From the NCBI GenBank assembly GCA_041281825.1, contig CP166298.1, positions 3,906,001 through 3,970,000 of the forward strand: a stretch of 64,000 nt of DNA, written 5' to 3'. Source of the stretch: Paenibacillus_D tarimensis_A (lineage in GTDB: Bacteria > Bacillota > Bacilli > Paenibacillales > Paenibacillaceae). Of the stretch, positions 25,035 through 34,055 are shown piece by piece. A model generated the notes under the pieces. That model did not search any database and was not told the DNA's origin. It saw only the letters and a program-made list of their open reading frames with translations. Every line of letters begins with the position of its first letter. The stretch's first letter is position 1. Position numbers and translations under genes: made by a program.

Positions 25035-25566
25035 ATGCTTTCAACCTATCCGCCATCGCAAGAAAATATTGCACGGTTCGCCCGACCCGGGTACGCGTTT
25101 CTTCCTCGAGCGGTGTTCCGTCCTCGTCAAATTGCCGCTGCTGGCCTCCGATCGATATCCATTCCGGGCAATTAATCCCGTGGACATTGCGGACGATCGT
25201 CTGAAGCTGCTGGAGCGAACTGACGCCTACCGCTCCGCCCGCCGAACTGACCGAGAGAACCGTTTTTCCGTCAAAGTGGTCAAAGCCTAAATGGTCAAGT
25301 GCATTTTTCAACACACCGGACAATCCGCCATGATATTCCGGCGTGCATAAAACTATCGCATCCGCTTGCTGCACTTCGCGCTGCAGCCTTTGCACTTCAT
25401 CATCAACACCTTCACTGTCGGGTGAGTAGAAAGGCAGCGGCGTCTCGTACAAGTCGATGAAACTTGCTTCATGACCTTCCTGCTCGATGATCCGCTTGAT
25501 ATAATTACCAAGTATGGTGCTTGTTGCGTGCTTGCGGTTGCTGCCTGCAACGATTGTGATCTTCAT
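25033..25566 (-). CDS. NADPH-dependent FMN reductase family protein
   Basis: 177-residue flavodoxin-like protein. GSNRKHATS at the N-terminus binds the FMN phosphate, and PEYHGGLSGVLKNALDHL is the family signature. Related to B. subtilis azoreductase YhdA; substrates may be quinones, azo dyes or chromate. GGAGGAG ribosome binding site. Shares the hairpin with asnB. Confidence 0.9.
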   Translation of the reverse strand: MKITIVAGSNRKHATSTILGNYIKRIIEQEGHEASFIDLYETPLPFYSPDSEGVDDEVQRLQREVQQADAIVLCTPEYHGGLSGVLKNALDHLGFDHFDGKTVLSVSSAGGAVGVSSLQQLQTIVRNVHGINCPEWISIGGQQRQFDEDGTPLEEETRTRVGRTVQYFLAMADRLKA

Positions 25567-25673
25567 TCCCGGTCACTCCTCCATTATTTTCTCACTTTAC
25601 ATACATTTTAGTATGTATTTTATGGAAAGTCAACAAGCGACACCCTCACTTATTGGGTGTATCGCCTCCCTGT

Positions 25674-25877
25674 TCAACCGACCTCGATCACGTAACCGTT
25701 CCCGGCTTCCGGACGCTTCTTCTCTACAATGACCGTTGAACGAATGTCAGGCGATTTGATATAATGCTTCGCCGTATTGCCTTCAACAGCTGCAAAAGCT
25801 TTCTCATCATTCTCCGCAAGCACAATTAAATAAGCGAGTTTATTCTCAATCTCTATTTCGATTTTGTATAAAAACAT
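25674..25877 (-). CDS. DUF3906 family protein, 67 aa
   Basis: Small cytosolic protein: MFLYKIEIEIENKLAYLIVLAENDEKAF... ending EKKRPEAGNGYVIEVG, a pattern I recognise as DUF3906 of Bacillales. Function unknown. AGGGAGGAAG site at correct spacing. Hairpin ACACCC/GGGTGT lies 20-40 bases downstream and could be its terminator. Confidence 0.75.
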   Translation of the reverse strand: MFLYKIEIEIENKLAYLIVLAENDEKAFAAVEGNTAKHYIKSPDIRSTVIVEKKRPEAGNGYVIEVG

Positions 25878-25979
25878 CGTTTCGTCTTCCTCCCTTTTAC
25901 AACCTCTAATAGAGAAGCCTTATGAGGCGGCTGTCAGGCGGAAGTACCGCTGTAGTATACCGCAACATAAGGCTTATTC

Positions 25980-26948
25980 TTACAGGGATAATCGTGATGC
26001 AAGCTCATAGAGCTCCATGTCGAACGGTTTCTTCGTATGAACGACTCTATCGATATCCGTCAGCACATATTTGCCGTTAACAATACCGCAAGCTTTGCCG
26101 GATTCCCCATCGATCAGCTTGCGGACCGCGTAATCGCCCAGACGGCTTGCAAGAATCCGGTCGTTATGCGTCGGTGTGCCCCCGCGTTGGATATGCCCGA
26201 GCACGGTAACGCGCGGCTCCAAGCCTGTGCGCTCCGTAATCTCCTTGGCCACCTCTTCGCCGGATCCCGCCCCTTCGGCAACAAGAATAATGCTGTGACG
26301 TTTGCCGTGCTGGAAGTTCTCCTGCATCCGCTTGGCTACCTGTCCCAGTTCGAACGGCACCTCCGGTACGAGTATCGTCTCCGCACCGCTGGCAAGCCCG
26401 GCATACAAAGCGATGTCCCCGCAATGGCGGCCCATAACCTCCACAACGGATGAACGTTCATGCGACGTCATCGTATCCCGCAGCTTGTTAATCGCATCAA
26501 CGACAATACTTACCGCCGTATCGAATCCGATCGTATAATCCGTGAACGGGATATCGTTGTCGATCGTTCCCGGCAAGCCCATCGTTTTAATGCCGAGCTT
26601 GTTCAGCTTATTCGCTCCCTGATAAGATCCGTCCCCTCCGATGACGACCAGACCGTCAATACCGCGTGCACGAAGCACATCCGCTCCCCGCTGTTGCCCT
26701 TCAGGCGTAAGAAATTCCTTGCATCGCGCAGTTTGAAGGATCGTGCCGCCGCGCTGAATGATATCGCCGACGCTTCGCAAATCCATTTCTCTCAAATCGT
26801 CGTTGATCAGGCCTTGATATCCCCGCTGTACCCCATATACTTTTAACCCGTGAAATAATGCGCTCCGTACAACGGCACGTACGCCGGCATTCATTCCTTG
26901 CGAGTCTCCGCCGCTTGTCAATACGGCGATCGATTTAACTTGTGACAT
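25980..26948 (-). CDS. pfkA: 6-phosphofructokinase
   Basis: Allosteric glycolytic enzyme. 322 residues with ATP-site GGDSQGMNAG (GGDAPGMNA in many relatives), catalytic TIDNDIPFTD, GRHCGDIAL and the C-terminal effector half. CAGGAGG ribosome binding site. In most Bacillales pfkA is followed by pyk; here it is preceded by ytpB and followed by DUF3906. An inverted repeat AAGCCTTATG / CATAAGGCTT at 25917-25975 lies just after the stop. Confidence 0.95.
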   Translation of the reverse strand: MSQVKSIAVLTSGGDSQGMNAGVRAVVRSALFHGLKVYGVQRGYQGLINDDLREMDLRSVGDIIQRGGTILQTARCKEFLTPEGQQRGADVLRARGIDGLVVIGGDGSYQGANKLNKLGIKTMGLPGTIDNDIPFTDYTIGFDTAVSIVVDAINKLRDTMTSHERSSVVEVMGRHCGDIALYAGLASGAETILVPEVPFELGQVAKRMQENFQHGKRHSIILVAEGAGSGEEVAKEITERTGLEPRVTVLGHIQRGGTPTHNDRILASRLGDYAVRKLIDGESGKACGIVNGKYVLTDIDRVVHTKKPFDMELYELASRLSL

Positions 26949-26992
26949 GATGTTTACCTCCTGAAATGTTCATTCCATTCTGAATTAGTCAC

Positions 26993-28087
26993 TTATTTTG
27001 CCAACCTGGACTGCTTTGTGCGGATCCACAAACTGTTCATCCAAAAGAACATCCTTGTCATCGGACTGCGTTTCATCAGCCTGCGGGAAATATCCTTTAC
27101 GTCCCGCTGTGTCCGGACCTTGGGGTCGGACAAGTAGAGCGCAAGCAAGCCTTCGATAATCATGCGGTGAAAACGGGATGCCGGAAGACGAAGCACATCC
27201 TGACGCGCGTTCGTGACAATGCCGCTTATACGATCGATAAGAAAGGCCTGATTCTCATAGTAGCTGCAAAAGTTCAGGTCTCCGCCTTCCCGGTCTTCCT
27301 GCTGGTCGATCAAATAATCCAATAAGATATGAAGGCCGCAAACATGTGGAAAATACGCATCGCAAATCGCATCCGCATCCCGTTCGTTCAAACCGGGATG
27401 CGTCGCTGCCAGGAATAGCATAAACATACCGAGAGTCGATCCGGTCGCTGCAGCAAATTCATTCCATAGCAAGTGGGGACACCGATGACGGTTGGATTCC
27501 CACCAATCTAGTAATCGCGGTTCGCGCAGATCCTTGCGGATATGTTTATTTACTTGAAGATCACAATATAGTCCAACCAATTCACTTACCCGCCTCTGTA
27601 CATTCCCATAGGCCGGCAGCATCGCAACACACGACTGGCATGTTCGCACTAATCCGCTCAAATAACCGCCGTCTTCACTTTCGCTCCGTAACGCATAATA
27701 ATCCTTGAGCTTAGCGGTCGGGTTGACGGCATCGAGCATCGACTGATGCAGAAGCCGGAAGTCATCCGGATCAAGCGATGTGCTGCGGTCGCACAGATTA
27801 TCCAAATAATCACTAATCGTCTGTAACGCGACAATGAGCGGAATGAGCACATGCCGCTGTTCGAGATGGGCTGCGGCATAGACCGCCCCTCCTTCACAGT
27901 GAAAACGTTTGGAATCCATACTGGCCAGCGCCTGTGTCCGCAGTTCCTCGTCGGGAATGGCGCTGGCAATCTCGCGCCAGCGGGTCAATTCCGCGTCTAC
28001 TTCAGGCAGCACATACTTGTAAACACGGTACATCAGCCGCAGCGGACTTCGCGGAGCCCGCCTTTCCATGATCATGAATTCGTTCAC
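26993..28087 (-). CDS. ytpB: Tetraprenyl-beta-curcumene synthase (YtpB family)
   Basis: Large terpene cyclase of the DUF2600 family that converts tetraprenyl (C35) diphosphate to a sesquarterpene precursor. 364 residues, matching YtpB. Visible features are SDYLDNLCDRS (aspartate-rich, about 95), HILLDYLIDQQED (about 258) and helix-rich composition. GTG start after an AAGGAGAG site. Lies between a small gene and pfkA, all on one strand with tight spacing, so probably one transcript. In B. subtilis these terpenes support spore resistance. Confidence 0.9.
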   Translation of the reverse strand: MNEFMIMERRAPRSPLRLMYRVYKYVLPEVDAELTRWREIASAIPDEELRTQALASMDSKRFHCEGGAVYAAAHLEQRHVLIPLIVALQTISDYLDNLCDRSTSLDPDDFRLLHQSMLDAVNPTAKLKDYYALRSESEDGGYLSGLVRTCQSCVAMLPAYGNVQRRVSELVGLYCDLQVNKHIRKDLREPRLLDWWESNRHRCPHLLWNEFAAATGSTLGMFMLFLAATHPGLNERDADAICDAYFPHVCGLHILLDYLIDQQEDREGGDLNFCSYYENQAFLIDRISGIVTNARQDVLRLPASRFHRMIIEGLLALYLSDPKVRTQRDVKDISRRLMKRSPMTRMFFWMNSLWIRTKQSRLAK

Positions 28088-28110
28088 ATTGATCTCTCTC
28101 CTTACGGCTG

Positions 28111-28431
28111 CTATCCGGAATGGCGTCGCGATTCAACTTCCTGATTGATGCGGTACCAAATATGCAAGTCGTTAATCCGGCTGGCCAGCTCGGCGATCTC
28201 CGCATTAATCCGGCACGACGCTTCAAAATCGTCTTCATCAAACAACTCCGCCTGCTTCTTGTTAATGACCTTCTCCAGACTGATAATCCGATCCGGAATT
28301 CGTCCTCTGATCGTCTCCCAATAATCCAGAATAGCCGCCCGTTCACGGGTAGAGTATGACTCCCACTCCTTGTCCAGCTCGGGAAGCTCAATCTGTAGCC
28401 GCTCGTTCCACTTAAAAGCACTCTTCACCAT
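28111..28431 (-). CDS. Hypothetical protein, 106 aa, upstream of ytpB
   Basis: Highly charged helical protein (MVKSAFKWNERLQIELPELD...), likely coiled coil over residues 40-95. ATG 28431 has a TTGGAGG site; a longer frame from 28506 does not. Ends 23 bases before ytpB. No family recognised; the hydrophilic helical content suggests a small structural or adaptor protein. Confidence 0.65.
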   Translation of the reverse strand: MVKSAFKWNERLQIELPELDKEWESYSTRERAAILDYWETIRGRIPDRIISLEKVINKKQAELFDEDDFEASCRINAEIAELASRINDLHIWYRINQEVESRRHSG

Positions 28432-28620
28432 GGAAAAACCTCCAACCATTAATGTACCATTTTGGAGGGAACAAATCCAGTATAACACTCTTGAAAAAAA
28501 CGGCATGAAAGATTGCCCGCGGGCAATAGGGGCGTGGTATACTCTTTTACATATTGTCTATTATCGATAGTGTGGTAGATTGGCAAACACATAAGGAATA
28601 CGCAATAAAAGGAGCTCTTC

Positions 28621-29943
28621 ATGAATCCGTCCCGCGAACAGAAAGTATCATTAAAGAAACTGTGTTCATTTTTTCTGCCCTTGGGCATTTCCGCATCGTT
28701 GGTCAGCATTTCTCATGTCATAATCAACAGCACATTAACGCGGGCCGCGGACCGGGAGACCGTTATCGCCAGTTATGCGATTGCCATGAGTCTGCTGATG
28801 ATTACCGAACGCCCGGCTGTCCTGCTCCGTCAGACATGTTCCGCGCTCGTTCGGGACCGGCGGTCGTTCCAGTCGATGCTTGGGGTCGCACAGATCGTAT
28901 TTGCAAGCATTCTGGCCTTCGGGTTCCTCATCAGTTATACCCGGCTTGGCGAATGGATTTTTCAAGGGGTATACGGTGTGAAAGAAACGAATGTACGGGC
29001 GGTTCTCGACGTTTATCAGGTGCTGATGTTTGTCAGTTTGTTTTCCGGCATCCGATGCTTGTACCACGGTGTCATCATCTATAATCAACGGACGAAATGG
29101 CTGACGATCGGCATGGCGGTGCGATTAATCGGGATGTACCTGTTATCCTTATATTTTATTCAGACCGGGGTCACAAGCGGTGCCGTCGGCGCCGTCATCT
29201 TTCTGCTGGGCATGATGATCGAAGCGGCCGTCAGTTTCGCGGAGGGGCGTCAGCTAGTCAATAAGATGCCGGAGAGGCTCGAAGACCATACGGCCCGGAA
29301 TAAACGGCAAGTGTTTTCGTTTTATCGACCGCTTCTGTTGTCTACGTTGATTACGATATGGATCGCACCGTCAATAAACGCGATGCTGGGTAAAACCTGG
29401 AATGCCGAGCTTGCGATCGCCTCCTTCGCCATCGCATCAAGCCTTGTCGCGTTGGTAACCAGCTTTTTCAGCTACTTTCATCAAATCGTGCTTAATTTTT
29501 ATCGGATCGATCCCGCTGCGGTGCGAAAATTTACACTGCTGCTCGGTTTTGTTCCAGGGCTGTTAATGAGCATTATCGCCTTTACGCCGGTTGGCGTTTT
29601 CTTCTTCGAGCATATCATGGGCGTTGACGGTCGTCTGCAGGTCGGCAGCCTTCATTCGCTGCAGGCGTTCGTGCTGCTGACGCTGGTCATGCCGTGGCTG
29701 GATGCAATGAACGGTCTGGTCATGGTGAGAGGGCAGACGAAGCTGATCTTTGGCTCCCAGGCGGCCAACCTTAGCTTCACCTTCCTAACATTGCTCCTGC
29801 TTGTCTGGCTCGTTCCCGAATGGAACGGTTCGATTGGAGCCTGGGCATCATCCGTCGGGGTGACCGCCGAGATCGTCTTTGTCGCGCTTGCGCTTCGTTT
29901 CATTAAACCGATGGATACGGTTCTTGCAGGTAACGTAAAATAA
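28621..29943 (+). CDS. MATE/MOP-type multispan membrane exporter
   Basis: 440 residues with about twelve hydrophobic helices in two halves; the N-terminus LKKLCSFFLPLGISASLVSISHVIINS is typical of MOP-superfamily flippases and multidrug exporters. No substrate is implied. It has AAAAGGAGCTCTTC before the start. Divergent from the ytpB operon and followed 41 bases later by an MFS gene, so they may be co-transcribed. Confidence 0.75.
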   Translation: MNPSREQKVSLKKLCSFFLPLGISASLVSISHVIINSTLTRAADRETVIASYAIAMSLLMITERPAVLLRQTCSALVRDRRSFQSMLGVAQIVFASILAFGFLISYTRLGEWIFQGVYGVKETNVRAVLDVYQVLMFVSLFSGIRCLYHGVIIYNQRTKWLTIGMAVRLIGMYLLSLYFIQTGVTSGAVGAVIFLLGMMIEAAVSFAEGRQLVNKMPERLEDHTARNKRQVFSFYRPLLLSTLITIWIAPSINAMLGKTWNAELAIASFAIASSLVALVTSFFSYFHQIVLNFYRIDPAAVRKFTLLLGFVPGLLMSIIAFTPVGVFFFEHIMGVDGRLQVGSLHSLQAFVLLTLVMPWLDAMNGLVMVRGQTKLIFGSQAANLSFTFLTLLLLVWLVPEWNGSIGAWASSVGVTAEIVFVALALRFIKPMDTVLAGNVK

Positions 29944-29983
29944 ATCCTTATCATTGCTGCCACATAAGGAGGCCAATCACAGC

Positions 29984-31159
29984 ATGGCAAAAATACAAGC
30001 TCAGCCCGCCTTGTCCGCAACCGCCAATCAGGAAGCGGTGCGGCTGCGGTTGTTCAGCTTCTCCATCTATTCAACGATGGCGGTCGTCGTTTCGTACTTT
30101 CCGCTTTATTTTCATGAACGGGGCTTTACCGAGCAGCAGATCGGAATTCTGTATGCGATCGGACCGGCGCTTTCGATTTTCGCCAACCTGATCACCGGCA
30201 TGGTCAGCGATAAATACCGGACGATCCGCAAAATTATGACGCTGCTGCTCGCAGGCCAATTGATCCTGCTGGCGACGCTGCTGCCTGTCACCGATTTTAT
30301 TGTCGTCTGCTTCATCATGGGCGCATTTTATTTTTTTCAGACGCCGGTCACTCCACTGAATGACAGCCAGATTCTGCTTTCCGTTCCGCATACGGGAAGG
30401 AGCTATCCGTCCATTCGCATCTTCGGCTCGCTTGGCTTCTCGGTTGCGGCGCTCGTCATCGGATTGTTTCTTAAATCGAGCGGCGCCGGCACAACGATGA
30501 TCGTCTGTATGATAACCATCGGCATTTCATTGGCCTTATCATTTACGCTGCGGGATTATCAAGGCTCGCTCCGCAAAATCGAGTTTTCGGGATTTTTCAA
30601 ATTGATCCGCAAACCGGAAGTGGTCGCCTTCTTTTTCCTCATTATGATTCTGTCCATGGTTCACCGAATGAACGAGGGGTTTCTTGCGATCATCCTCCGC
30701 CAGATGGGCGCAGACGAATCATTAATCGGCTTTGCATGGATGGCTTCGTCTGCAAGCGAAATACCGGTACTCTATTTGCTTGGGAGATACGGTCATAAGT
30801 TTAAAGAACTGCCTCTGCTCGCGATCGCCGCCCTTGCCTATGCAGCCAGGTTCTGGTTTTTGTCGGAAATGACTTCCCCCGGGTGGGCCATACTTATTCA
30901 AATGATGCACAGCGTCTCCTTCGGGATCTTCTTTCCGACCGCGCTGCGCTACTTGACGGTGCTTATTCCGGACGAGTTTCGGGCATCGGGACAAGCACTT
31001 TACGCTGTTGTCTGGGTCGGCTTTGCGGGTCTGCTTAGCGGTACGGTCGGCGGTTCTGTGCTGGAGTTGACCGGACAGGAAACATTTTTCCGGCTTGGCA
31101 TTGCTTTATCCTTGCTCACAGCTGCCGGGTTTATCGTAACCCACCTGCGCACCCGTTGA
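29984..31159 (+). CDS. MFS transporter
   Basis: 391 residues, twelve predicted helices, with the loop 2-3 motif region MVSDKYRTIRK and the family layout of the LacY/nucleoside-type MFS_1-like group. Start at 29984 chosen for TAAGGAGG; the frame extends upstream without a site. Substrate unknown. Confidence 0.85.
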   Translation: MAKIQAQPALSATANQEAVRLRLFSFSIYSTMAVVVSYFPLYFHERGFTEQQIGILYAIGPALSIFANLITGMVSDKYRTIRKIMTLLLAGQLILLATLLPVTDFIVVCFIMGAFYFFQTPVTPLNDSQILLSVPHTGRSYPSIRIFGSLGFSVAALVIGLFLKSSGAGTTMIVCMITIGISLALSFTLRDYQGSLRKIEFSGFFKLIRKPEVVAFFFLIMILSMVHRMNEGFLAIILRQMGADESLIGFAWMASSASEIPVLYLLGRYGHKFKELPLLAIAALAYAARFWFLSEMTSPGWAILIQMMHSVSFGIFFPTALRYLTVLIPDEFRASGQALYAVVWVGFAGLLSGTVGGSVLELTGQETFFRLGIALSLLTAAGFIVTHLRTR

Positions 31160-31218
31160 AGGCGGAACAAGCATTTGCAATTCTTATCCCATTCATTATA
31201 ATGAGGTGGAAAGGATGG

Positions 31219-31887
31219 GTGGAGGCATTGAACGTACAAACGCAGTATGAAGCAACCAAGCAAGTAATGCATGAACGGCGAAGCGTCCGCAAATATAAAG
31301 ATCAGGCTGTACCCGCAGAGCTGATAAGGGAACTGATCGATTGCGCGCGGTACGCGCCTAGTGACACGAATTCGCAAACATGGGAATTTATCGCGGTGGT
31401 AAACCGCGGCAAAATAAAAACGATTGAGGAAATGACGTGGGAGCAGCTGCACCTTCGGGCTGCCGAAGCGGAGAAGAATGGATTGTCGAAGGAAGCCCGT
31501 TTGCTGGTCAAATCGTTCGGACCGTATGCGACCGCTTTTTCTGACGCGCCGGCCCTTATTATCTGTCTTGCAACACCGTATCAATCGAAATTCCGCGATC
31601 GGATCTTCGATCCGATCAAGCTGGTGGACGAAGAGGTGTGGCGGGAGGAAGGCATTAAAAGCAGTTGTCTCGCTTCGCAAAATCTGATGCTTGCCGCGCA
31701 CAGCCTTGGTCTCGCAACCTGTCCGATGACCGGACCGGTGCTGCTTGCCGAGCCCCAGTTGAAGCAATATTTGAATATCGAAGAGTCCCGTCAAATTAAT
31801 ATGGTCATCGCGCTCGGCTATCCGGCAGAAATTCCCGGCAAACTCCCTCGAAAGGACATTGACGAGATTTTGCGGATTGTGGATTGA
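31219..31887 (+). CDS. Nitroreductase family protein
   Basis: FMN-dependent NAD(P)H oxidoreductase. RRSVRKYKDQAV, ARYAPSDTNSQTWEF (flavin-binding), and a late SLGLATCPMTGPV segment define the family. Start uncertain: GTG 31219 follows GGTGGAAAGG with good spacing, giving 222 residues; ATG 31201 is also possible. Followed by its own terminator. Confidence 0.88.
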   Translation: MEALNVQTQYEATKQVMHERRSVRKYKDQAVPAELIRELIDCARYAPSDTNSQTWEFIAVVNRGKIKTIEEMTWEQLHLRAAEAEKNGLSKEARLLVKSFGPYATAFSDAPALIICLATPYQSKFRDRIFDPIKLVDEEVWREEGIKSSCLASQNLMLAAHSLGLATCPMTGPVLLAEPQLKQYLNIEESRQINMVIALGYPAEIPGKLPRKDIDEILRIVD

Positions 31888-31905
31888 ATGCCGTTGACAA
31901 AGATG

Positions 31906-31948
31906 AAGACCGCTCCCGGGGGCACTTCCCCCCGGCAAGCGGTCTTTT
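31906..31948 (+). terminator. Terminator of the nitroreductase gene
   Basis: Outer stem AAGACCGCT / AGCGGTCTT, inner CCCGGGGG / CCCCCGG, then TTTTAG. Confidence 0.82.
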
Positions 31949-31996
31949 AGTGCATACTAAGATTTTCTTAGATTGTTGGTTGTGACAAAGCTTCTT

Positions 31997-32104
31997 TCAG
32001 AGGCGCCGCGAGATCTCAAACCGCTCTACGACCTGCGGGATGCCGGGATATTTGTGAAATCTGATCTGCTCGTCTATCCACTGAATCCGATGAAGGGAAG
32101 CCAT
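31997..32104 (-). pseudogene. N-terminal remnant of a WYL-type (DeoR-like) regulator
   Basis: Minus-strand frame MASLHRIQWIDEQIRFHKY continues to ...VVERFEISRRL and then stops. This is the start of the helix-turn-helix of WYL-domain regulators, normally more than 300 residues. A good GGAGGCG ribosome binding site is still present. The remaining ~90 percent of the gene is missing; the next bases on that strand are non-coding and then the nitroreductase terminator. Confidence 0.6.
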
Positions 32105-32196
32105 GCTCGAATCGCCTCCAGGTTGAAATATCTTGCTACTCTATTCTACGTGAACCCAATATTATCCTGCACTTGATTGCCTTGAGATGATACGAA

Positions 32197-32229
32197 GAAA
32201 AGACCCCTGCCGCTACGGGCAGGAGTCTC
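32197..32229 (-). terminator. Terminator of the cold-shock gene
   Basis: Stem AGACTCCTGCC / GGCAGGGGTCT with one G-T pair, loop CGTAGC, followed on the minus strand by TTTCTTC. Confidence 0.85.
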
Positions 32230-32279
32230 TTATTAATTGCAGGCACGCTATATTATAAGCAGGTTAGCAAACCGGGATC

Positions 32280-32477
32280 TTATAACTTAGTTACGTTAGC
32301 CGCTTGAGGTCCACGGTTACCTTCTGTAATGTCAAACTCAACCGCTTGACCTTCTTCCAAAGATTTGAATCCATCGCCTTGGATTGCAGAGTAGTGCACG
32401 AATACATCGTCACCGTTTTCAACTTGGATGAATCCGTAGCCTTTTTCCGCGTTAAACCATTTAACTGTTCCTTTCAA
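32280..32477 (-). CDS. Cold-shock protein (CspA family)
   Basis: 65-residue single-stranded nucleic-acid chaperone with RNP1 KGYGFIQV and RNP2 VFVHYSAI. AGGAGG ribosome binding site. Has its own promoter and terminator. A hairpin CGTCGTTTATAAACGGCG lies in the short leader. Confidence 0.96.
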   Translation of the reverse strand: MKGTVKWFNAEKGYGFIQVENGDDVFVHYSAIQGDGFKSLEEGQAVEFDITEGNRGPQAANVTKL

Positions 32478-32527
32478 AATAACAACCTCCTAAAAATGAC
32501 CGCCGTTTATAAACGACGAGTACTTCA

Positions 32528-32556
32528 ATTATATCGCGTTAAAGTCGAAAAAGCAA
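32528..32556 (-). promoter_or_regulatory. Sigma-A promoter of the cold-shock gene
   Basis: Minus strand TTGCTT, exactly 17 bases, TATAAT. Located 51 bases upstream of the start codon, leaving a ~45-base leader. Confidence 0.8.
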
Positions 32557-32584
32557 TTTCAACCGTAAAATAATGTATGCGAAA

Positions 32585-33280
32585 TTATACTGAAATATTT
32601 AAATATCTTGTCGATCCCGGGATAAACGGAAGTCCGGCGCTTCCAAGCTCCGGTAACCCGCCCGCTTCCCGAATTGTCGCAAGCAATTGCTCCAGAAACG
32701 GATAGGGCTTGAATTCAAGCGTTATTAACGGGTAAATCCGAATCTGCCCTCCCGGACGGCAAACCCGCATTAATTCCAGCAGCGCCCGGGTGTGAAAGGC
32801 CGGATCAAATTGATTGCCGTATAGAAACAAAAAGTGACTGCACAACACAAGTGAAAACCGGTCATTATCGAAAGGCAGCTCGGGAAGCGCTCCCGCATAA
32901 TAACGCAAATGGCTGTCCGGCCGTCCCAGATCCGCCGCAAACCGTTCAAGCGACGCGATTCTGCCAAGCCGGTGTCTGGCCGGATCTCCATAATAAGTCC
33001 AATCGAACTGCTCCTTTAAACCGGCCAGCTTGGCGGTCGAGGCTTCAATCTCAGCCCGCGCCTCCTCCTCGATCGTTACCGGGTCTAAAGCATACCGGGG
33101 ATCAACAGCCGCCCCGGCATATCCTTTTTCAGCGGCCTCCGCCGTAAACGACGAGGCGCCTCCCGCCACATCCAGTATTTCACCGGCCCGCAGCACTTCC
33201 TCGTCAATCGCAAACATCCGCTTGTATTCCTCGTAACCGCGGCATGTCATCGCCACGCCAATCTGCTCATAACTTTTCAT
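32585..33280 (-). CDS. Class I SAM-dependent methyltransferase
   Basis: 231-residue Rossmann methyltransferase: glycine-rich motif I ILDVAGGASSFT (about 35), acidic end of beta-2 in AAVDPRY, and motif LVLCSHFLFLYGNQF. Substrate not inferable. AGGAGAG site before the start. Monocistronic, between the cold-shock gene and a divergent small gene. Confidence 0.82.
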   Translation of the reverse strand: MKSYEQIGVAMTCRGYEEYKRMFAIDEEVLRAGEILDVAGGASSFTAEAAEKGYAGAAVDPRYALDPVTIEEEARAEIEASTAKLAGLKEQFDWTYYGDPARHRLGRIASLERFAADLGRPDSHLRYYAGALPELPFDNDRFSLVLCSHFLFLYGNQFDPAFHTRALLELMRVCRPGGQIRIYPLITLEFKPYPFLEQLLATIREAGGLPELGSAGLPFIPGSTRYLNISV

Positions 33281-33449
33281 CGCTCATCTCTCCTCTTCTC
33301 GTCTCATCACTTCTTATCCTCGGCTCCGCTTACATCCGGCCCATTTCTTGTAAAAAATGCTGCCTTTCTGCATCATATCACGGTTCCCAGTTGCGTTCCA
33401 CCCCTTACATTCGCTATGATGAAAAAAAAGGAAGCGAGGTGTGCCCTGA

Positions 33450-33683
33450 ATGTTCAAAAAACACGAGATTTACAAAACGGACAAATATAATATGCTTACG
33501 GTGGAAGTCCAGGGCAAGACGTTAATCGTGCGGGAAATTTCCGACCAATGGGGAGAAGAGTGCCACACCTTCGTCAGCCGCCCGCAAATGATGCACTGGG
33601 CGGAGAATCGGTTTCGCGCAGAAGATTATGTGGGACGCGAGCAGGAAAGAGCAGCGATTATAGACGCTTTTAAATCCATTTAA
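33450..33683 (+). CDS. Small hypothetical protein, 77 aa
   Basis: Soluble, beta-rich N-terminal half (YNMLTVEVQGKTLIVREISDQWGEECHTFVSRPQ) and helical C-terminus. GCGAGGTG upstream. No family recognised. The next gene begins 48 bases later on the same strand. Confidence 0.6.
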   Translation: MFKKHEIYKTDKYNMLTVEVQGKTLIVREISDQWGEECHTFVSRPQMMHWAENRFRAEDYVGREQERAAIIDAFKSI

Positions 33684-33730
33684 GCTGTAAGTAACCCTGC
33701 AAACGCGGAGAGTTATGTCAGGAGGAACCT

Positions 33731-33907
33731 ATGGACTCAACAGCTACGATTATATTCATTATCGCCGCATTCTCGCTTGGCGCCGTTATTATTATGAAAC
33801 GGGATCAAATTCCTGCAGGCCTGCGGCGGGGACTCGCCATCATTACCATCCTGCTTGTTGCTTTCGCTTTTTTTATGATTGTAGCCAGTTTTTTGAATAT
33901 GGGATAA
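33731..33907 (+). CDS. Small membrane protein, 58 aa
   Basis: MDSTATIIFIIAAFSLGAVI, a basic loop (MKRDQIPAGLRRG), then a second helix IITILLVAFAFFMIVASFL. Strong AGGAGGAACCT site directly before the ATG. Two-helix hairpin with the basic loop on the cytoplasmic side by the positive-inside rule. No family recognised. Confidence 0.68.
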   Translation: MDSTATIIFIIAAFSLGAVIIMKRDQIPAGLRRGLAIITILLVAFAFFMIVASFLNMG

Positions 33908-34055
33908 CAAGGCGGCATACATCTATTTGAACGCACACTGTGGACCTGGTTATTCTGCGATGAACATCCGAGTGTGTTGCGGGAGGCACACATCATCGAA
34001 ACATATTAATGGTTGTAATGGTACATACTAGGGGATAAAAAGGAGTCATGACGCT

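Noticed and set aside
31973..32176. 67-residue plus-strand frame
   Set aside because: No ribosome binding site; it is the shadow of the minus-strand WYL remnant.
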